From: Silvimonas amylolytica
GTDB taxonomy: Bacteria > Pseudomonadota > Gammaproteobacteria > Burkholderiales > Chitinibacteraceae
Assembly: GCF_014645555.1 (NCBI RefSeq)
Contig: NZ_BMLY01000002.1
Span: 310,001 to 374,000, forward strand
Direction: 5' to 3'
DNA length: 64,000 nt
Part shown: piece by piece, positions 17,943 to 26,957 of the stretch
Layout of the letters: every line of letters begins with the position of its first letter
Position numbering within the stretch: position 1 is the first letter of the stretch
Notes under the pieces: generated by a model
Seen by the model: only the letters and a program-made list of their open reading frames with translations
What the model was told of the DNA's origin: nothing
The model's database searches: none
Translations under genes and position numbers: made by a program

Positions 17943-18596
17943 TCAAACCCCCGGGCGATCGCCCCACAGGATCTTGTGCAACTGCACCTGCATGCGTACC
18001 GGCAGATGGTCTTCCAGCACCCAGGCGGCCAGATCGGCGGGTTTGAGGGTTTCCCAAACCGGTGAGAACAACACTGGCGCGCGATCGGCGAGCTGTTTGT
18101 CACGCAGCAAATCCCGCGCCCATTCGTAGTCTGCGCGATCGCAAAGTACGAATTTGATCTCGTCACCCTTGTTTACCGCATCCAGGTTTTCCCAGCGCAT
18201 TTTGGCAAGCTCGCCCGAGCCGGGGGTTTTGATGTCGACAATACGCGATACGCGCGCGTCGACGTTCTCAATCTGCAGCGCCCCGCTGGTTTCCAGGCTG
18301 ACATCAAAGCCTTCGTCGCACATACGCTTGAGGAATGCGAGGCTATGTTTTTGCGCCAGCGGCTCACCACCGGTCACACAGACCGTTTTGGCGCCAAAAG
18401 AGCGCACTTTCTCGACAATGGCATCAAAGCTCTGGGTCTCGCCGCCGTGAAATGCGTACGCGCTGTCGCAATAGCCACAGCGCAAGGGACAGCCGGTAAG
18501 CCGCACAAAGACGGTGGGCACGCCCATGCGGCTGGTCTCGCCCTGCAGCGAGAAGAAGATTTCGGTAATGCGTAAAGAGGGTGCTTGTTCAGCCAT
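17943..18596 (-). CDS. queE: 7-carboxy-7-deazaguanine synthase (radical SAM)
   Basis: Forms the 7-deazaguanine ring from 6-carboxy-tetrahydropterin in preQ0 synthesis. It has 217 residues from the ATG at 18594-18596. The substrate-binding motif SLQGETSRMG comes near the start, then the radical-SAM cysteines CPLRCGYC, followed by the GGEPL motif. The frame extends 28 codons upstream, but that part has no family similarity. queC is one gene away; queD and folE are not in the window. Confidence 0.96.
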   Translation of the reverse strand: MAEQAPSLRITEIFFSLQGETSRMGVPTVFVRLTGCPLRCGYCDSAYAFHGGETQSFDAIVEKVRSFGAKTVCVTGGEPLAQKHSLAFLKRMCDEGFDVSLETSGALQIENVDARVSRIVDIKTPGSGELAKMRWENLDAVNKGDEIKFVLCDRADYEWARDLLRDKQLADRAPVLFSPVWETLKPADLAAWVLEDHLPVRMQVQLHKILWGDRPGV

Positions 18597-18700
18597 AAAA
18601 CAGTTACTCCATGCTGGAAACACAGTCCAGCGGACAATCAAATGGTATGCAGCAGTTGCGACAAACCGGGAATTTTCCAACCGGATAAAAGTCCGGCGGA

Positions 18701-18732
18701 AAACAAAACGGCGTCGGCCGAGACCGACGCCG
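18701..18732 (-). terminator. Terminator of the Tol-Pal operon
   Basis: Stem CGGCGTCGG (18709-18717) and CCGACGCCG (18724-18732) with a 6-base loop. Reading leftward it is followed by TTTTGTTT, which ends transcription from cpoB. Confidence 0.85.
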
Positions 18733-18753
18733 CCATGTGTACAGATACAACCC

Positions 18754-19476
18754 TTAGTTGGTGGTCAGCAGTGCCTTCTTGGCAATGGCTGCTTTGTCCG
18801 AACTGGGGTATTTCTCCAGCAATTGTAACAGGTATGCGCGGGCACTTTTCTTGTCACCCGATGCATTGGCAGCCACTGCGCGGCCATAGAGTGCATCAGG
18901 CGCAATCTGGCTGTCCGGCGCATCTTCAAGCACAGCGGCGTACGCGCTTTGTGCCGCCTTGTAATTCTTCAGATTGGTTTGACTGACACCCAGCCAGTAA
19001 TTGGCAACGGGGGTCTGGTCGCTATCCGGATTAGCCTGGATAAACTGCGTCAGCGCACTGACCGCTTCCTTGTTCTTGCCGTTTTTAGCCAGCGAGACCG
19101 CGGCATCGAGCGTTTGCTGCACGCTGGCTTGCTGCTGCTGGGCAGCCTGCGCTTTGGCTTGCTCGATGTTACGCACACGGGTGTCCAGATCAACGTACAA
19201 GTCTTTCTGGCGCTTGGTGGCTTCATCCAGATTGTATTGCAGGGTTTCGTTCTGGCCGCGCAAGGTGGCCAGGTCCTGCTTGAGTTGCTCAATCTGGTTA
19301 ACCAGATCCAGCATGCGTTTGTTACCCGCTTCCAGAAGCTGGATGCGCTGTTCCTGCGCGCTCACCTGGGTTTGCAGATCCTGAATCTGCTTGCGGGCAT
19401 CATCATCACTGAACAGACCGGCGTTGGCATGCGCGGCGGCGAACGCCAGCACCACGATAGCTGCAATTCGTTTCAT
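18754..19476 (-). CDS. cpoB: Tol-Pal system protein CpoB (YbgF)
   Basis: Periplasmic coordinator of outer-membrane constriction and peptidoglycan synthesis. The 240-residue protein has a signal peptide (about 1-19, ending HANA), a coiled-coil trimerisation region (about 25-95, rich in Gln, Leu and Glu), an alanine/glutamine linker and a C-terminal TPR domain of three repeats (about 120-240) ending with the characteristic SSDKAAIAKKALL. It is the last gene of the tol-pal operon, 91 bases after pal and before a strong terminator. Confidence 0.95.
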   Translation of the reverse strand: MKRIAAIVVLAFAAAHANAGLFSDDDARKQIQDLQTQVSAQEQRIQLLEAGNKRMLDLVNQIEQLKQDLATLRGQNETLQYNLDEATKRQKDLYVDLDTRVRNIEQAKAQAAQQQQASVQQTLDAAVSLAKNGKNKEAVSALTQFIQANPDSDQTPVANYWLGVSQTNLKNYKAAQSAYAAVLEDAPDSQIAPDALYGRAVAANASGDKKSARAYLLQLLEKYPSSDKAAIAKKALLTTN

Positions 19477-19567
19477 CGTTTCCAGATCACCATGTGAAAA
19501 CAGCGTTGAACCAGCCCCTGCCAGCCCAACGCTGCACGATAAGCAGATTCAGTTCAGCAATCAAGCC

Positions 19568-20098
19568 TTACTGGGCGGATTCGCCTTGATAAACGATCTG
19601 CGTACGACGGTTACGTGCCCAGGCTTCTTCGGTGTCGCCTTGTTCGATTGGCTTTTCCTTACCAAAGGAAACGCTTTCGATCTGGCTATCCGCCACGCCC
19701 AGCGCTTGCAGTTGTTTCTTCACTGCATCAGCACGCTTTTGGCCCAGGGCCATGTTGTACTCGGCAGTACCGCGGTTATCGGTATTGCCTTGCAGAATCA
19801 CCTTGGCGTCCTTGTGTTCCAGCAAATACTTGGCGTGGGCCTGGATCAGGTCGTTGTACTTGGCATCGACAGCGTAAGAGTCAAAGCCAAAGTAAACATT
19901 ACGCTGCGACAGAATGTTGTTCGGGTCGGTCAGCGGATTGTTGGCCGGCAGGTTCTGACCTTGAGTCAGATCCACAGTGGCTGGCTTGTTCTCAGCAACC
20001 GGTGCAGGGGTCGGTGTGGCCACAGGGGCCGGCTTGGGCGAAGAAGCGCATGCGGCAAGCAGGGCAGTGAGCAGAGCGCTCATCAGGATTTTTTTCAT
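19568..20098 (-). CDS. pal: Peptidoglycan-associated lipoprotein Pal
   Basis: Outer-membrane lipoprotein that tethers the membrane to peptidoglycan. It has 176 residues. The lipobox LLAAC ends at about Cys17, followed by a proline-rich linker and an OmpA-like C-terminal domain with the DAP-binding motif region GNTDNRGTAEYNMALGQKRA. It lies between tolB and cpoB as expected. Start ATG at 20098. Confidence 0.97.
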   Translation of the reverse strand: MKKILMSALLTALLAACASSPKPAPVATPTPAPVAENKPATVDLTQGQNLPANNPLTDPNNILSQRNVYFGFDSYAVDAKYNDLIQAHAKYLLEHKDAKVILQGNTDNRGTAEYNMALGQKRADAVKKQLQALGVADSQIESVSFGKEKPIEQGDTEEAWARNRRTQIVYQGESAQ

Positions 20099-20207
20099 TT
20101 CAAAGAATCTCCAAAAGTGTGCATTTGCAGCCCATCGGCAGCGATGGGTTACCGCAGCCCGCTCAACATGGCACAGCTGCGTATGCGTCCCGACTGATTA
20201 ACTGGTT

Positions 20208-21485
20208 TTATTTCAGCATGGGCCCCCATGCCGGCTGCCTTACATCACCCGCTTGCGCCCGCAAACGCGCCTTGACGCGGCCATCGCTGGATACCGCAGC
20301 CAGCACGCCTTTGCCGCCAAGCTGTGTTTCGTACAAGACCATGCGGCCATTAGGCGCAAACGTGGGTGAATCGTCACGGCTGGTCTCGGTCAACACCTGC
20401 ACCTGGCGGGTGGACATATCCATGACAGCCGTCTTGTACCCGCCCCCTTGCTGGGTGACGAATACCAGTGTTTTACCATCGGGGCTGACTTTGCCCGATG
20501 CGTTATACCCACCCTGGAAGGTCAGGCGTTCGGCATTGCCGCCACTGGCGGACATGCGATAAATCTGTGGTGCGCCACCCCGGTCAGACGTGAACACAAT
20601 CTGGCCATCTGGCGTGAAGGAGGGTTCAGTGTTGATATCCCCCGTATTGGTCAGGCGGCGCGGATTGCTGTTGGTGCCGTTGGCGTCGATCACATAAATC
20701 TGCGAGCCACCTTGCTTGGTCAGCACAACCGCCAGTTTGCTGCCATCCGGCGACCAGGCCGGGGCTGAGTTGCTGCCCCAGAAATTGGCCGCTTTCCAGC
20801 GCTTGCCAGTCATCAAATCCTGAACGTAAACAATAGGCTTCTGGTCTTCAAACGAGACATAGGCCAGACGCGTGCCATCAGGCGACCACTTGGGCGACAT
20901 GATGGGCTGGTTGGAGGCCAGAATGGCTTGCGAGGCGAAACCATCCGCATCGGCCACTTGCAATTCAAAGCGCTTGCCTTGCTTGACCACGTAGGCAATC
21001 CGCGAGTTGAACATCGGCCCAAAGCCGGTGACCTTCTCGTACACCATGTCGGCGATCTTGTGCGCGGCGTAGCGCATCTTGGCCGGCGGTACGATCAGCT
21101 CATAACCGACCAGTTGCTGTTTGCTCGCCACATCGACCAGGCGGAACTTGATGGAAACCTGCGCGCCCTGCGGCGTGACACTACCGATCAGGATGGTCTG
21201 TGCGCCCTTGGCGGTCACTGCCGGGAAATTGATCTGCGGCTGTTCATAAGGCACGGGCGAGAGGTCACCCGCGCCGATCACTTTGAACAGGCCGCTGCGG
21301 GTGAGGTCATCACTCACCACCGGCGTCACCGGCTGTTGCTGCTGAACTTCGTTCTGGAATGGCGCGATGGCAATCGGGTACTGGTTGGCACCCACGCCCA
21401 CCACATCAAACGAGATGTCGGCGTGGGCAGCAGCGCTAGCCAGAAGGCTCATGGCTACAACAAAACGGGCAAAGCGTAACAGCAC
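20208..21485 (-). CDS. tolB: Tol-Pal system beta-propeller protein TolB, GTG start
   Basis: Periplasmic TolB links TolA to Pal. The chosen GTG at 21483-21485 has a well-spaced AGGAG site and begins directly at a signal peptide (VLLRFARFVVAMSLLASAAAHA). This gives 425 residues, the usual size. A longer in-frame reading to 21575 would overlap tolA by 40 bases and bury the signal peptide, so it is rejected. After an N-terminal D1 domain (about 25-160), the C-terminal six-bladed WD40-like propeller shows repeated SPDG and PDG motifs. The gap to tolA is 50 bases. Confidence 0.95.
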   Translation of the reverse strand: MLLRFARFVVAMSLLASAAAHADISFDVVGVGANQYPIAIAPFQNEVQQQQPVTPVVSDDLTRSGLFKVIGAGDLSPVPYEQPQINFPAVTAKGAQTILIGSVTPQGAQVSIKFRLVDVASKQQLVGYELIVPPAKMRYAAHKIADMVYEKVTGFGPMFNSRIAYVVKQGKRFELQVADADGFASQAILASNQPIMSPKWSPDGTRLAYVSFEDQKPIVYVQDLMTGKRWKAANFWGSNSAPAWSPDGSKLAVVLTKQGGSQIYVIDANGTNSNPRRLTNTGDINTEPSFTPDGQIVFTSDRGGAPQIYRMSASGGNAERLTFQGGYNASGKVSPDGKTLVFVTQQGGGYKTAVMDMSTRQVQVLTETSRDDSPTFAPNGRMVLYETQLGGKGVLAAVSSDGRVKARLRAQAGDVRQPAWGPMLK

Positions 21486-21535
21486 GGGTTTGTTCTCCTT
21501 GTTCAGTTCACGCAGCAGATACGTCTGTTTCCGGG

Positions 21536-22408
21536 TTAATCCTTGAGCCGGAAGCTCGGCGTCAATGAGCGCCACTCGCCGGTAAACGGCGTACTTCCGG
21601 GTCGTGGCGGCAGCCGGCCCAGATCAAGAATGGCGCGCTTGACCGCATCATCATAGGCACCATTTCCGCTCGATTTGATGACTTGTACGTCTTGCACCGT
21701 ACCGTCCGGCAGCACGTTGATCCGCATATTCACCGACGGGTTTTCATCCCCGTTCGGCGAGTAATGAATCCGCGACTTAAGCAAGCTGCTTAGACCTGCG
21801 AGGTAACCCCCGCTGCCCCCCGCACCGGTGCCTTTACCTCCTGCCGGACCCGTATTGCTGGTCGCATCCGGGTTGTTGCCCTTACCGCCTGCCTTGCCAT
21901 TGGGCTTGGCCTCAGCAGTGTTGGTCAGCGTATTGGCTGACAGCAACGCATCCATGGAATTCGGATCAGGCTTTTTCTTCGGAGCCGGCGTTGGCTTGGG
22001 CGCTTTGGTCGGCTCCGGCGTAGGCGCAGGAGTCGGTTTAGGCGTCGGCGTCGGCGTTGGCTTCGGAGTCGGGGTAGGCGTCGGCTTTGGCGTGGGCTTG
22101 GGCGTCGGCGCAACCTTGACCTTTTCTTCCTGAATATCCGGCTTGGGCTCAGGCGTAACCACGGGCTCCGGGGTCACAATCTGTTGCTTGACCGGTTTTT
22201 CCTGGACAGGTTCAACAATTTTTTCAGGTGCCGGTGGTGGACCACCCCACAACTCGACTTCTACCGTCTGGGCCTTGTGGGTTTGCCAATGCACCGAGAA
22301 CACCAGAAACAGCACGAGCAAGGCGTGCACGACAATCGCGAGGATCAGCGAGAGCGTGTTTTTTTCTTCCGGATGCCGTTCAGGACGTTGTTCCATCACT
22401 GCGTTCAT
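21536..22408 (-). CDS. tolA: Tol-Pal energy-transducing protein TolA
   Basis: Inner-membrane protein that spans the periplasm and transmits TolQR energy. It has 290 residues. A transmembrane helix at about 19-40 (the [19 protein letters not shown] region) is followed by a long periplasmic domain II and a C-terminal TolA/TonB domain (about 205-290). Domain II is unusual. It is not the alanine/lysine-rich helix of enterobacterial TolA but a run of Pro-Thr and Pro-Lys repeats (about 95-145), more like TonB. The start overlaps the tolR stop by one base. Confidence 0.9.
   Translation of the reverse strand: MNAVMEQRPERHPEEKNTLSLILAIVVHALLVLFLVFSVHWQTHKAQTVEVELWGGPPPAPEKIVEPVQEKPVKQQIVTPEPVVTPEPKPDIQEEKVKVAPTPKPTPKPTPTPTPKPTPTPTPKPTPAPTPEPTKAPKPTPAPKKKPDPNSMDALLSANTLTNTAEAKPNGKAGGKGNNPDATSNTGPAGGKGTGAGGSGGYLAGLSSLLKSRIHYSPNGDENPSVNMRINVLPDGTVQDVQVIKSSGNGAYDDAVKRAILDLGRLPPRPGSTPFTGEWRSLTPSFRLKD
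21966..22112 (-). repeat. In-frame Pro-Thr/Pro-Lys coding repeat in tolA
   Basis: Near-tandem 6- to 12-base units encode (PT)n and PKP blocks of the periplasmic rod. On the plus strand it reads as repeated GGCGTCGG-type blocks. It is a low-complexity coding repeat, not a CRISPR or mobile repeat. Confidence 0.8.
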
Positions 22409-22821
22409 CAGCGGGTGTTCACCTTCAGGCCAACACGGGCAATGCCGGCTTGCTTGAGCGCATCCATGGCATTCATCACTGCTTCATAGCGCACCGATTT
22501 GTCCGCGGCGATCACCACCGGACGATCCGCATTGGCGCCAAGATGTGCCTTGACCATATCGGCCAGACCTTTGACGTCCGGCGTGGTCTCGGTATTGCCC
22601 TTGTCATTAACCTTGATGCTGCCATCGGCGTTGATTTCGACAAACACCGGGGCGACATCCATCTGTTTGTCGGCCTTGCCCACGGAGGGCAGATTGACCA
22701 CACCACTTTGCATCATCGGCGTGGTCACCATAAAGATCACCAGCAGCACCAGCATCACGTCGATATAAGGCACGACGTTGATCTGGTTCATCGCGCGGCG
22801 AGGGCGTCGGGTACGTGCCAT
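22408..22821 (-). CDS. tolR: Tol-Pal system protein TolR (ExbD family)
   Basis: Proton-channel partner of TolQ. It has 137 residues: a short basic N-terminus, one membrane helix (about 18-38) with the catalytic aspartate in PYIDVMLVLLVIFM, and a periplasmic ExbD/TolR domain. It lies 12 bases after tolQ and overlaps tolA by one base. The order tolQ-R-A-B-pal-cpoB is standard. Confidence 0.97.
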   Translation of the reverse strand: MARTRRPRRAMNQINVVPYIDVMLVLLVIFMVTTPMMQSGVVNLPSVGKADKQMDVAPVFVEINADGSIKVNDKGNTETTPDVKGLADMVKAHLGANADRPVVIAADKSVRYEAVMNAMDALKQAGIARVGLKVNTR

Positions 22822-22833
22822 TGCGCCGGCCCC

Positions 22834-23511
22834 TTAACGTGCAGCCTGACGTTGCAGGATGTTGGAGAATTCTTCGATAAAGCTGTCAAAACGGCTGGCC
22901 AGCTGGTCCACGTCATGCGCAAAGCTGTTGTATGCCACCACGGCCGGAATCGCGGCGAACAAACCAATTGCGGTTGCTACCAGCGCTTCGGCAATACCCG
23001 GTGCGACGTTAGCCAGTGTCGCCTGGCCCACATTCGCCAGACCACGGAAGGCGTGCATGATGCCCCACACGGTGCCGAACAAACCTACGTACGGGCTGAC
23101 CGAACCGGCAGAGGCAAGGAAAGAGGTGTGTTTGTCCAGGTAATCCAGTTCACGCTGGTAAGCAGCACGCATGGCGCGGCGAGTGCCTTCCATGGTGTCA
23201 GACAATTCCATACCGCCTTTCTGGCGCAATTTCAGGAATTCTGAGAACCCGGCAATAAAAATGCGCTCAATACCGTTGGGCGTACCCCGACGTACCTGTT
23301 CGTACAGCGCATTCAGATCAGAGCCACTCCAGAAGCGGTCTTCAAACTCTTCCGTGCGCTTTTTGGCTTTGGAGATCGTGAAGTGCTTGCTGAAAATGCG
23401 CCACCAACTCAGCAGCGACACCAGTACCAAAATCGCCATAACCACCTGAACGACCGTGCTGGCCTCTGTGATCAGCGACAGAATCGACATGTCCTGGGTA
23501 CCGACTTCCAC
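22834..23511 (-). CDS. tolQ: Tol-Pal system proton channel TolQ (ExbB family)
   Basis: Three-helix inner-membrane protein forming the proton channel with TolR. It has 225 residues. The MotA/ExbB/TolQ domain covers the C-terminal half, with VGLFGTVWGIMHAF and ATAIGLFAAIPAVVAYN helices. The GTG at 23509-23511 has a good AGGGAG site; an alternative ATG seven codons later has poor spacing. ybgC, which often precedes tolQ, is not here. ruvB lies 111 bases upstream on the same strand and may be cotranscribed. Confidence 0.96.
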   Translation of the reverse strand: MEVGTQDMSILSLITEASTVVQVVMAILVLVSLLSWWRIFSKHFTISKAKKRTEEFEDRFWSGSDLNALYEQVRRGTPNGIERIFIAGFSEFLKLRQKGGMELSDTMEGTRRAMRAAYQRELDYLDKHTSFLASAGSVSPYVGLFGTVWGIMHAFRGLANVGQATLANVAPGIAEALVATAIGLFAAIPAVVAYNSFAHDVDQLASRFDSFIEEFSNILQRQAAR

Positions 23512-23622
23512 GTTTTTTTATCTCCCTTGGTGGCCGTAGTGCGGCCTGAATGCAACATTTTAGGCGCCGAAGCACCTTTCTTCGTATGAAATTATGCCGC
23601 GTGAATATTCACGTTTCTCTAG

Positions 23623-24669
23623 TCAAAACCCCGCATCTGCATTGGGCGGGTTCACACCAAAATGCTGGTAAGCCAGTAAAGTCGCCACTCGGCCACGCGG
23701 CGTGCGCTGCAACAGACCTTGCTGAATCAGATAAGGTTCCAGCACATCTTCGATGGTGTCTGAGGCTTCTCCTATAGCCGCCGCCACATTATCCAGGCCT
23801 ACCGGGCCGCCACCGAACTTGTTGATGACTGCGTCAAGCAGCTTGCGGTCCATCACATCCAGCCCGGCATGATCGACATCCAGCATCAAGAGCGCAGCGT
23901 CGGCGACTTCACGCGTGACCACGCCATCGGCTTTGACCTCGGCGTAATCACGCACACGGCGTAGCAGCCGGTTGGCAATCCGCGGCGTGCCCCGAGAGCG
24001 GCGCGCTACTTCAAACGCGCCACCGTCTTCCATGTTGACATCCATCAGGCTAGCCGAGCGTTCGACAATCCGCGTCAGTTCTTCTGCGCTGTAAAACTCC
24101 AGCCGCGCCACAATGCCGAAACGATCACGCAACGGGTTAGTCAGCATGCCGGCGCGGGTCGTGGCGCCGACAAGCGTGAATGGCGGTAGATCAAGTTTGA
24201 CCGAGCGCGCAGCGGGCCCCTCACCAATCATGATGTCCAGCTGGAAGTCTTCCAGCGCCGGATAGAGGATTTCCTCCACTACCGGGCTGAGCCGGTGAAT
24301 TTCATCAATGAACAGCACGTCGTGCGGTTCAAGGTTGGTCAAGAGCGCCGCCAGATCGCCCGCGCGCTCCAGCACCGGGCCGCTGGTCTGGCGCAGGTTC
24401 ACACCCAGTTCGCGCGAGATAATGTGCGCGAGCGTGGTTTTGCCCAGTCCTGGCGGACCAAACAACAAAACATGATCGAGCGCTTCGCCGCGCTTTTTGG
24501 CGGCTTCGATAAAGATCTCCAGCTGACCGCGTGCCTTTTTCTGCCCGACATATTCGTCCAGCATTTTCGGGCGCAGGGCACGTTCCAGCTGTTCCTCCTG
24601 CTGGGATATGGTTTTGGCGGTAATCAGCCGTTCTGGGGGTGCGGCAGAGAGCGAATCGGTTTCGATCAT
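23623..24669 (-). CDS. ruvB: Holliday junction branch-migration helicase RuvB
   Basis: AAA+ motor of the RuvAB complex. It has 348 residues from the ATG at 24667-24669. Walker [10 protein letters not shown] is at 71-79 and Walker B LFIDEIH near 120, followed by the sensor region GATTRAG and the C-terminal winged helix ([15 protein letters not shown]). The frame runs 24 codons further upstream without similarity. Unlike the common ruvC-ruvA-ruvB operon, ruvB is split from ruvC-ruvA by ribB in the opposite orientation. Confidence 0.97.
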   Translation of the reverse strand: MIETDSLSAAPPERLITAKTISQQEEQLERALRPKMLDEYVGQKKARGQLEIFIEAAKKRGEALDHVLLFGPPGLGKTTLAHIISRELGVNLRQTSGPVLERAGDLAALLTNLEPHDVLFIDEIHRLSPVVEEILYPALEDFQLDIMIGEGPAARSVKLDLPPFTLVGATTRAGMLTNPLRDRFGIVARLEFYSAEELTRIVERSASLMDVNMEDGGAFEVARRSRGTPRIANRLLRRVRDYAEVKADGVVTREVADAALLMLDVDHAGLDVMDRKLLDAVINKFGGGPVGLDNVAAAIGEASDTIEDVLEPYLIQQGLLQRTPRGRVATLLAYQHFGVNPPNADAGF

Positions 24670-24777
24670 CGGTGTGTTTTTCCACAGGCAAGGCAAACAG
24701 CCGGCATGGGGAAAGCACCAAGGAGGCACCTTGAGCCCCATGCTAGACTGGTAATCCGGCTATTGTAGCCGGATAGG

Positions 24778-24965
24778 TACGTCTTCAGGGCGGGGCGAAA
24801 TTCCCCACCGGCGGTAGGGCGATGGAAGGACCGTGTGTCAGCGGCTCACCATTCGTCAAGCCCGCGAGCGCTTCTTCAGCAGCCAGATCAACGGTGATGG
24901 GGAAGGTCAGCAGATCCGGTCCAATGCCGGAGCCGACGGTCACAGTCCGGATGAAAGAAGCACGT
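24778..24965 (+). promoter_or_regulatory. FMN riboswitch (RFN element) upstream of ribB
   Basis: The RFN signature blocks occur in order: CTTCAGGGCGGGGCGAAATT, CCCCACCGGCGGTA, GCCCGCGAGCG, GATCCGGTCCAATGCCGGAG, CCGACGGTCACAGTCCGGAT and GAAAGAAG. The central variable arm is long (about 24840-24890). It is followed by ribB in the same direction, so FMN should repress riboflavin synthesis here. Confidence 0.96.
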
Positions 24966-24968
24966 GCT

Positions 24969-25024
24969 CACCCGTAACCCGCACGCGGCTTGCGCTTTTT
25001 CGCATGTCCGACGGGTTATGGGTG
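24969..25024 (+). promoter_or_regulatory. Expression-platform hairpin of the FMN riboswitch
   Basis: CACCCGTAACCCG (24969-24981) can pair with CGGGTTATGGGTG (25012-25024) in a 13-bp stem with a single G-U pair. It begins directly after the aptamer and ends 76 bases before ribB. No T-run follows, so it may act on Rho-dependent termination or translation rather than as an intrinsic terminator. Confidence 0.65.
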
Positions 25025-25100
25025 TGTATCCGTCAAACTTTATGTTGTTCGCCCTGAAACGTTTTTCGCGGTTGTACCAGCTTTTGCGAGGACGTTTCCC

Positions 25101-25778
25101 ATGCAGTTTTCCCCAGTTTCCCTCAGCCCCGCCGATACCTCCGCCGTTGAGGCCGCCGTCACTGCCATTGCCGCCGGCAAACCCGTTTTGCTGCTGGACG
25201 ATGATGATCGTGAAAACGAGGCTGATATCGTCATGGCGGCCGAGACCGTTACCATCCCCGATATGGCATTGATGATTCGCGAGTGCAGCGGCATCGTCTG
25301 CCTGTGCCTGTCAGAGGAGATGGCCGATGCGCTGGATTTACCGCCCATGGTACCGGCCAACCAGAGCCGCTATCAGACCGCGTTCACGGTAACGATTGAA
25401 GCGGCGGCAGGTACCACCACCGGTGTATCTGCGGCAGATCGGGTCACCACTATTCTGGCCGCGGTGAGCGATGGCGCCAGGCCAGAACATCTGACCCGGC
25501 CTGGCCATGTTTTCCCGCTACGTGCCCGCAATGGTGGCGTACTGGCGCGGCGCGGCCATACCGAAGGATCGGTTGATCTGGCGCGTCTCGCAGGGTTCAA
25601 ACCAGCGGCAGTGTTATGTGAGTTGATGAACCCGGATGGCACCATGGCGGTTGGCCAACAGATCACCGGATTCGCGCGCAAGCACAGCATGCCAGTGCTG
25701 ACCATTGCCGCGCTGGCACGCTACCTGGCAGTGCAGATGCCGCTTAACCGCGTACCAGCTGTCGCAGAGCCAGCTTGA
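25101..25778 (+). CDS. ribB: 3,4-dihydroxy-2-butanone-4-phosphate synthase
   Basis: Converts ribulose 5-phosphate to dihydroxybutanone phosphate plus formate for riboflavin synthesis. The 225-residue protein has only the DHBP synthase domain, without a fused GTP cyclohydrolase II. The catalytic acidic loop DDRENEAD is at about residues 35-42, and HVFPLRA and [11 protein letters not shown] follow. The ATG at 25101 is chosen over an upstream in-frame codon within the riboswitch leader. Its 3' end overlaps the 3' end of ruvA by 35 bases on the opposite strand. The leader carries an FMN riboswitch. Confidence 0.96.
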   Translation: MQFSPVSLSPADTSAVEAAVTAIAAGKPVLLLDDDDRENEADIVMAAETVTIPDMALMIRECSGIVCLCLSEEMADALDLPPMVPANQSRYQTAFTVTIEAAAGTTTGVSAADRVTTILAAVSDGARPEHLTRPGHVFPLRARNGGVLARRGHTEGSVDLARLAGFKPAAVLCELMNPDGTMAVGQQITGFARKHSMPVLTIAALARYLAVQMPLNRVPAVAEPA

Positions 25779-26343
25779 TGCCCTGAGCAACATCGACATC
25801 TGCTGGCAGTTCCTTCATGGCCTGGGTTGCTTCGCGATCGTTGTAACCCAGCGCCAGCAAGGCATGCAGAATGTCGGCGCGGCCGCCTTGTTCTTGCGGG
25901 GCTGCCGCGGCGCTGCCTGGCATGACGGTCGAGGCCGCCACGCTGCCCAGTTTGCCTTTGAGTTCCAGCACCAGTCGCTCGGCTGTTTTCTTGCCGATGC
26001 CAGGCACTTTGGAAAGCCGGACCGTATTCTCGGTCGCAATCGCCAGCGCCAGTTCATCAGCCGACAAGCCTGACAAGATAGCCAGCGCGATTTTCGCCCC
26101 GATACCGGTGATCTTGATCAGCGCGCGGAAGAGGTCGCGCTCATCACGCGTGGCAAATGCGTATAAAAGCTGTGCGTCTTCCCGCACCACCATGTGGGTG
26201 AACAGCGAGACTTTCTCACCCAGATGCGGCAGCACGTAGATGGTGCTCATGGGCACATCAACTTCATAACCCACGCCACCCACGTCGATGATCAATTGCG
26301 GCGGTTGTTTTTCAATGAGCGTACCGCTCAGCCTTCCTATCAT
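25744..26343 (-). CDS. ruvA: Holliday junction recognition protein RuvA
   Basis: Tetrameric junction-binding subunit of RuvAB. It has 199 residues. An OB-fold N-terminal domain starts [12 protein letters not shown], helix-hairpin-helix motifs include [15 protein letters not shown] and [16 protein letters not shown], and a C-terminal RuvB-binding domain includes [16 protein letters not shown]. It lies 92 bases after ruvC on the same strand. Its last 35 bases overlap the end of ribB. Confidence 0.97.
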   Translation of the reverse strand: MIGRLSGTLIEKQPPQLIIDVGGVGYEVDVPMSTIYVLPHLGEKVSLFTHMVVREDAQLLYAFATRDERDLFRALIKITGIGAKIALAILSGLSADELALAIATENTVRLSKVPGIGKKTAERLVLELKGKLGSVAASTVMPGSAAAAPQEQGGRADILHALLALGYNDREATQAMKELPADVDVAQGIKLALRQLVRG

Positions 26344-26435
26344 GCTGGTTTCCTGAATGCGGGGGATTTGAACGAAAGATGCGCCAGTATATCGGGCGAG
26401 GGCGTTAAAACCGCGAAAAAGAAGGCAAGCGTGGT

Positions 26436-26957
26436 TCAGGTCAGCCGGCCACGCCGCATTTTCAGGCCGCTGCCCAATTGCTTGAGCACACTGCCCGCGT
26501 TCTGAGCGTGAGTGAGGGCCACGGCCAGGGCGTCGGCCGCATCGGCCTGTGGCAGGCCATCAAGCCGCAACAGGCGTTGCACCATATGCTGCACCTGGGT
26601 TTTGTCGGCATGGCCATTACCCACCACGGCCTGTTTGACCTGGAGCGCGGTGTATTCAGAAATAGGCAGACCAGCAATCACAAGCCCGGCCAGCACCGCG
26701 CCACGTGCCTGGCCCAGCATCAAGGTCGATTGTGGATTGACGTTCACAAACACCAGTTCGACCGCGGCCACATCAGGCTGGTAGTGCTTGCAGACTTCAG
26801 CAATACCCTCCAGCAAACTGGCCACCCGCGCCGGCAACGTAGCGCCCTGCGGTGTGCGGATACACCCAGACGCCACATATACGCGTTGTTGCCCCGAGAT
26901 ATCCAGCACACCAAACCCGGTGACACGGGAACCGGGGTCGATGCCCAGTACGCGCAT
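26436..26957 (-). CDS. ruvC: Holliday junction resolvase RuvC
   Basis: Junction-cleaving endonuclease, 173 residues. The catalytic acids are visible in [13 protein letters not shown] (Asp7), AVELVFVN (Glu) and [15 protein letters not shown] (two Asp). Its start codon overlaps the stop of the TonB-like gene by one base, so translation may be coupled. Confidence 0.97.
   Translation of the reverse strand: MRVLGIDPGSRVTGFGVLDISGQQRVYVASGCIRTPQGATLPARVASLLEGIAEVCKHYQPDVAAVELVFVNVNPQSTLMLGQARGAVLAGLVIAGLPISEYTALQVKQAVVGNGHADKTQVQHMVQRLLRLDGLPQADAADALAVALTHAQNAGSVLKQLGSGLKMRRGRLT

Noticed and set aside
21966-22112. Repeat block that resembles a CRISPR or satellite
   Set aside because: Units are short and read in frame as Pro-Thr/Pro-Lys of TolA; no spacers and no cas genes.
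22228-23244. 338-codon open frame antisense to tolA/tolR/tolQ
   Set aside because: It crosses three conserved genes on the other strand and has low-complexity composition.
24676-24692. Isolated DnaA-box-like TTTTCCACA upstream of ruvB
   Set aside because: Single site with no AT-rich flank or other boxes nearby, unlike 58.6-58.8 kb.
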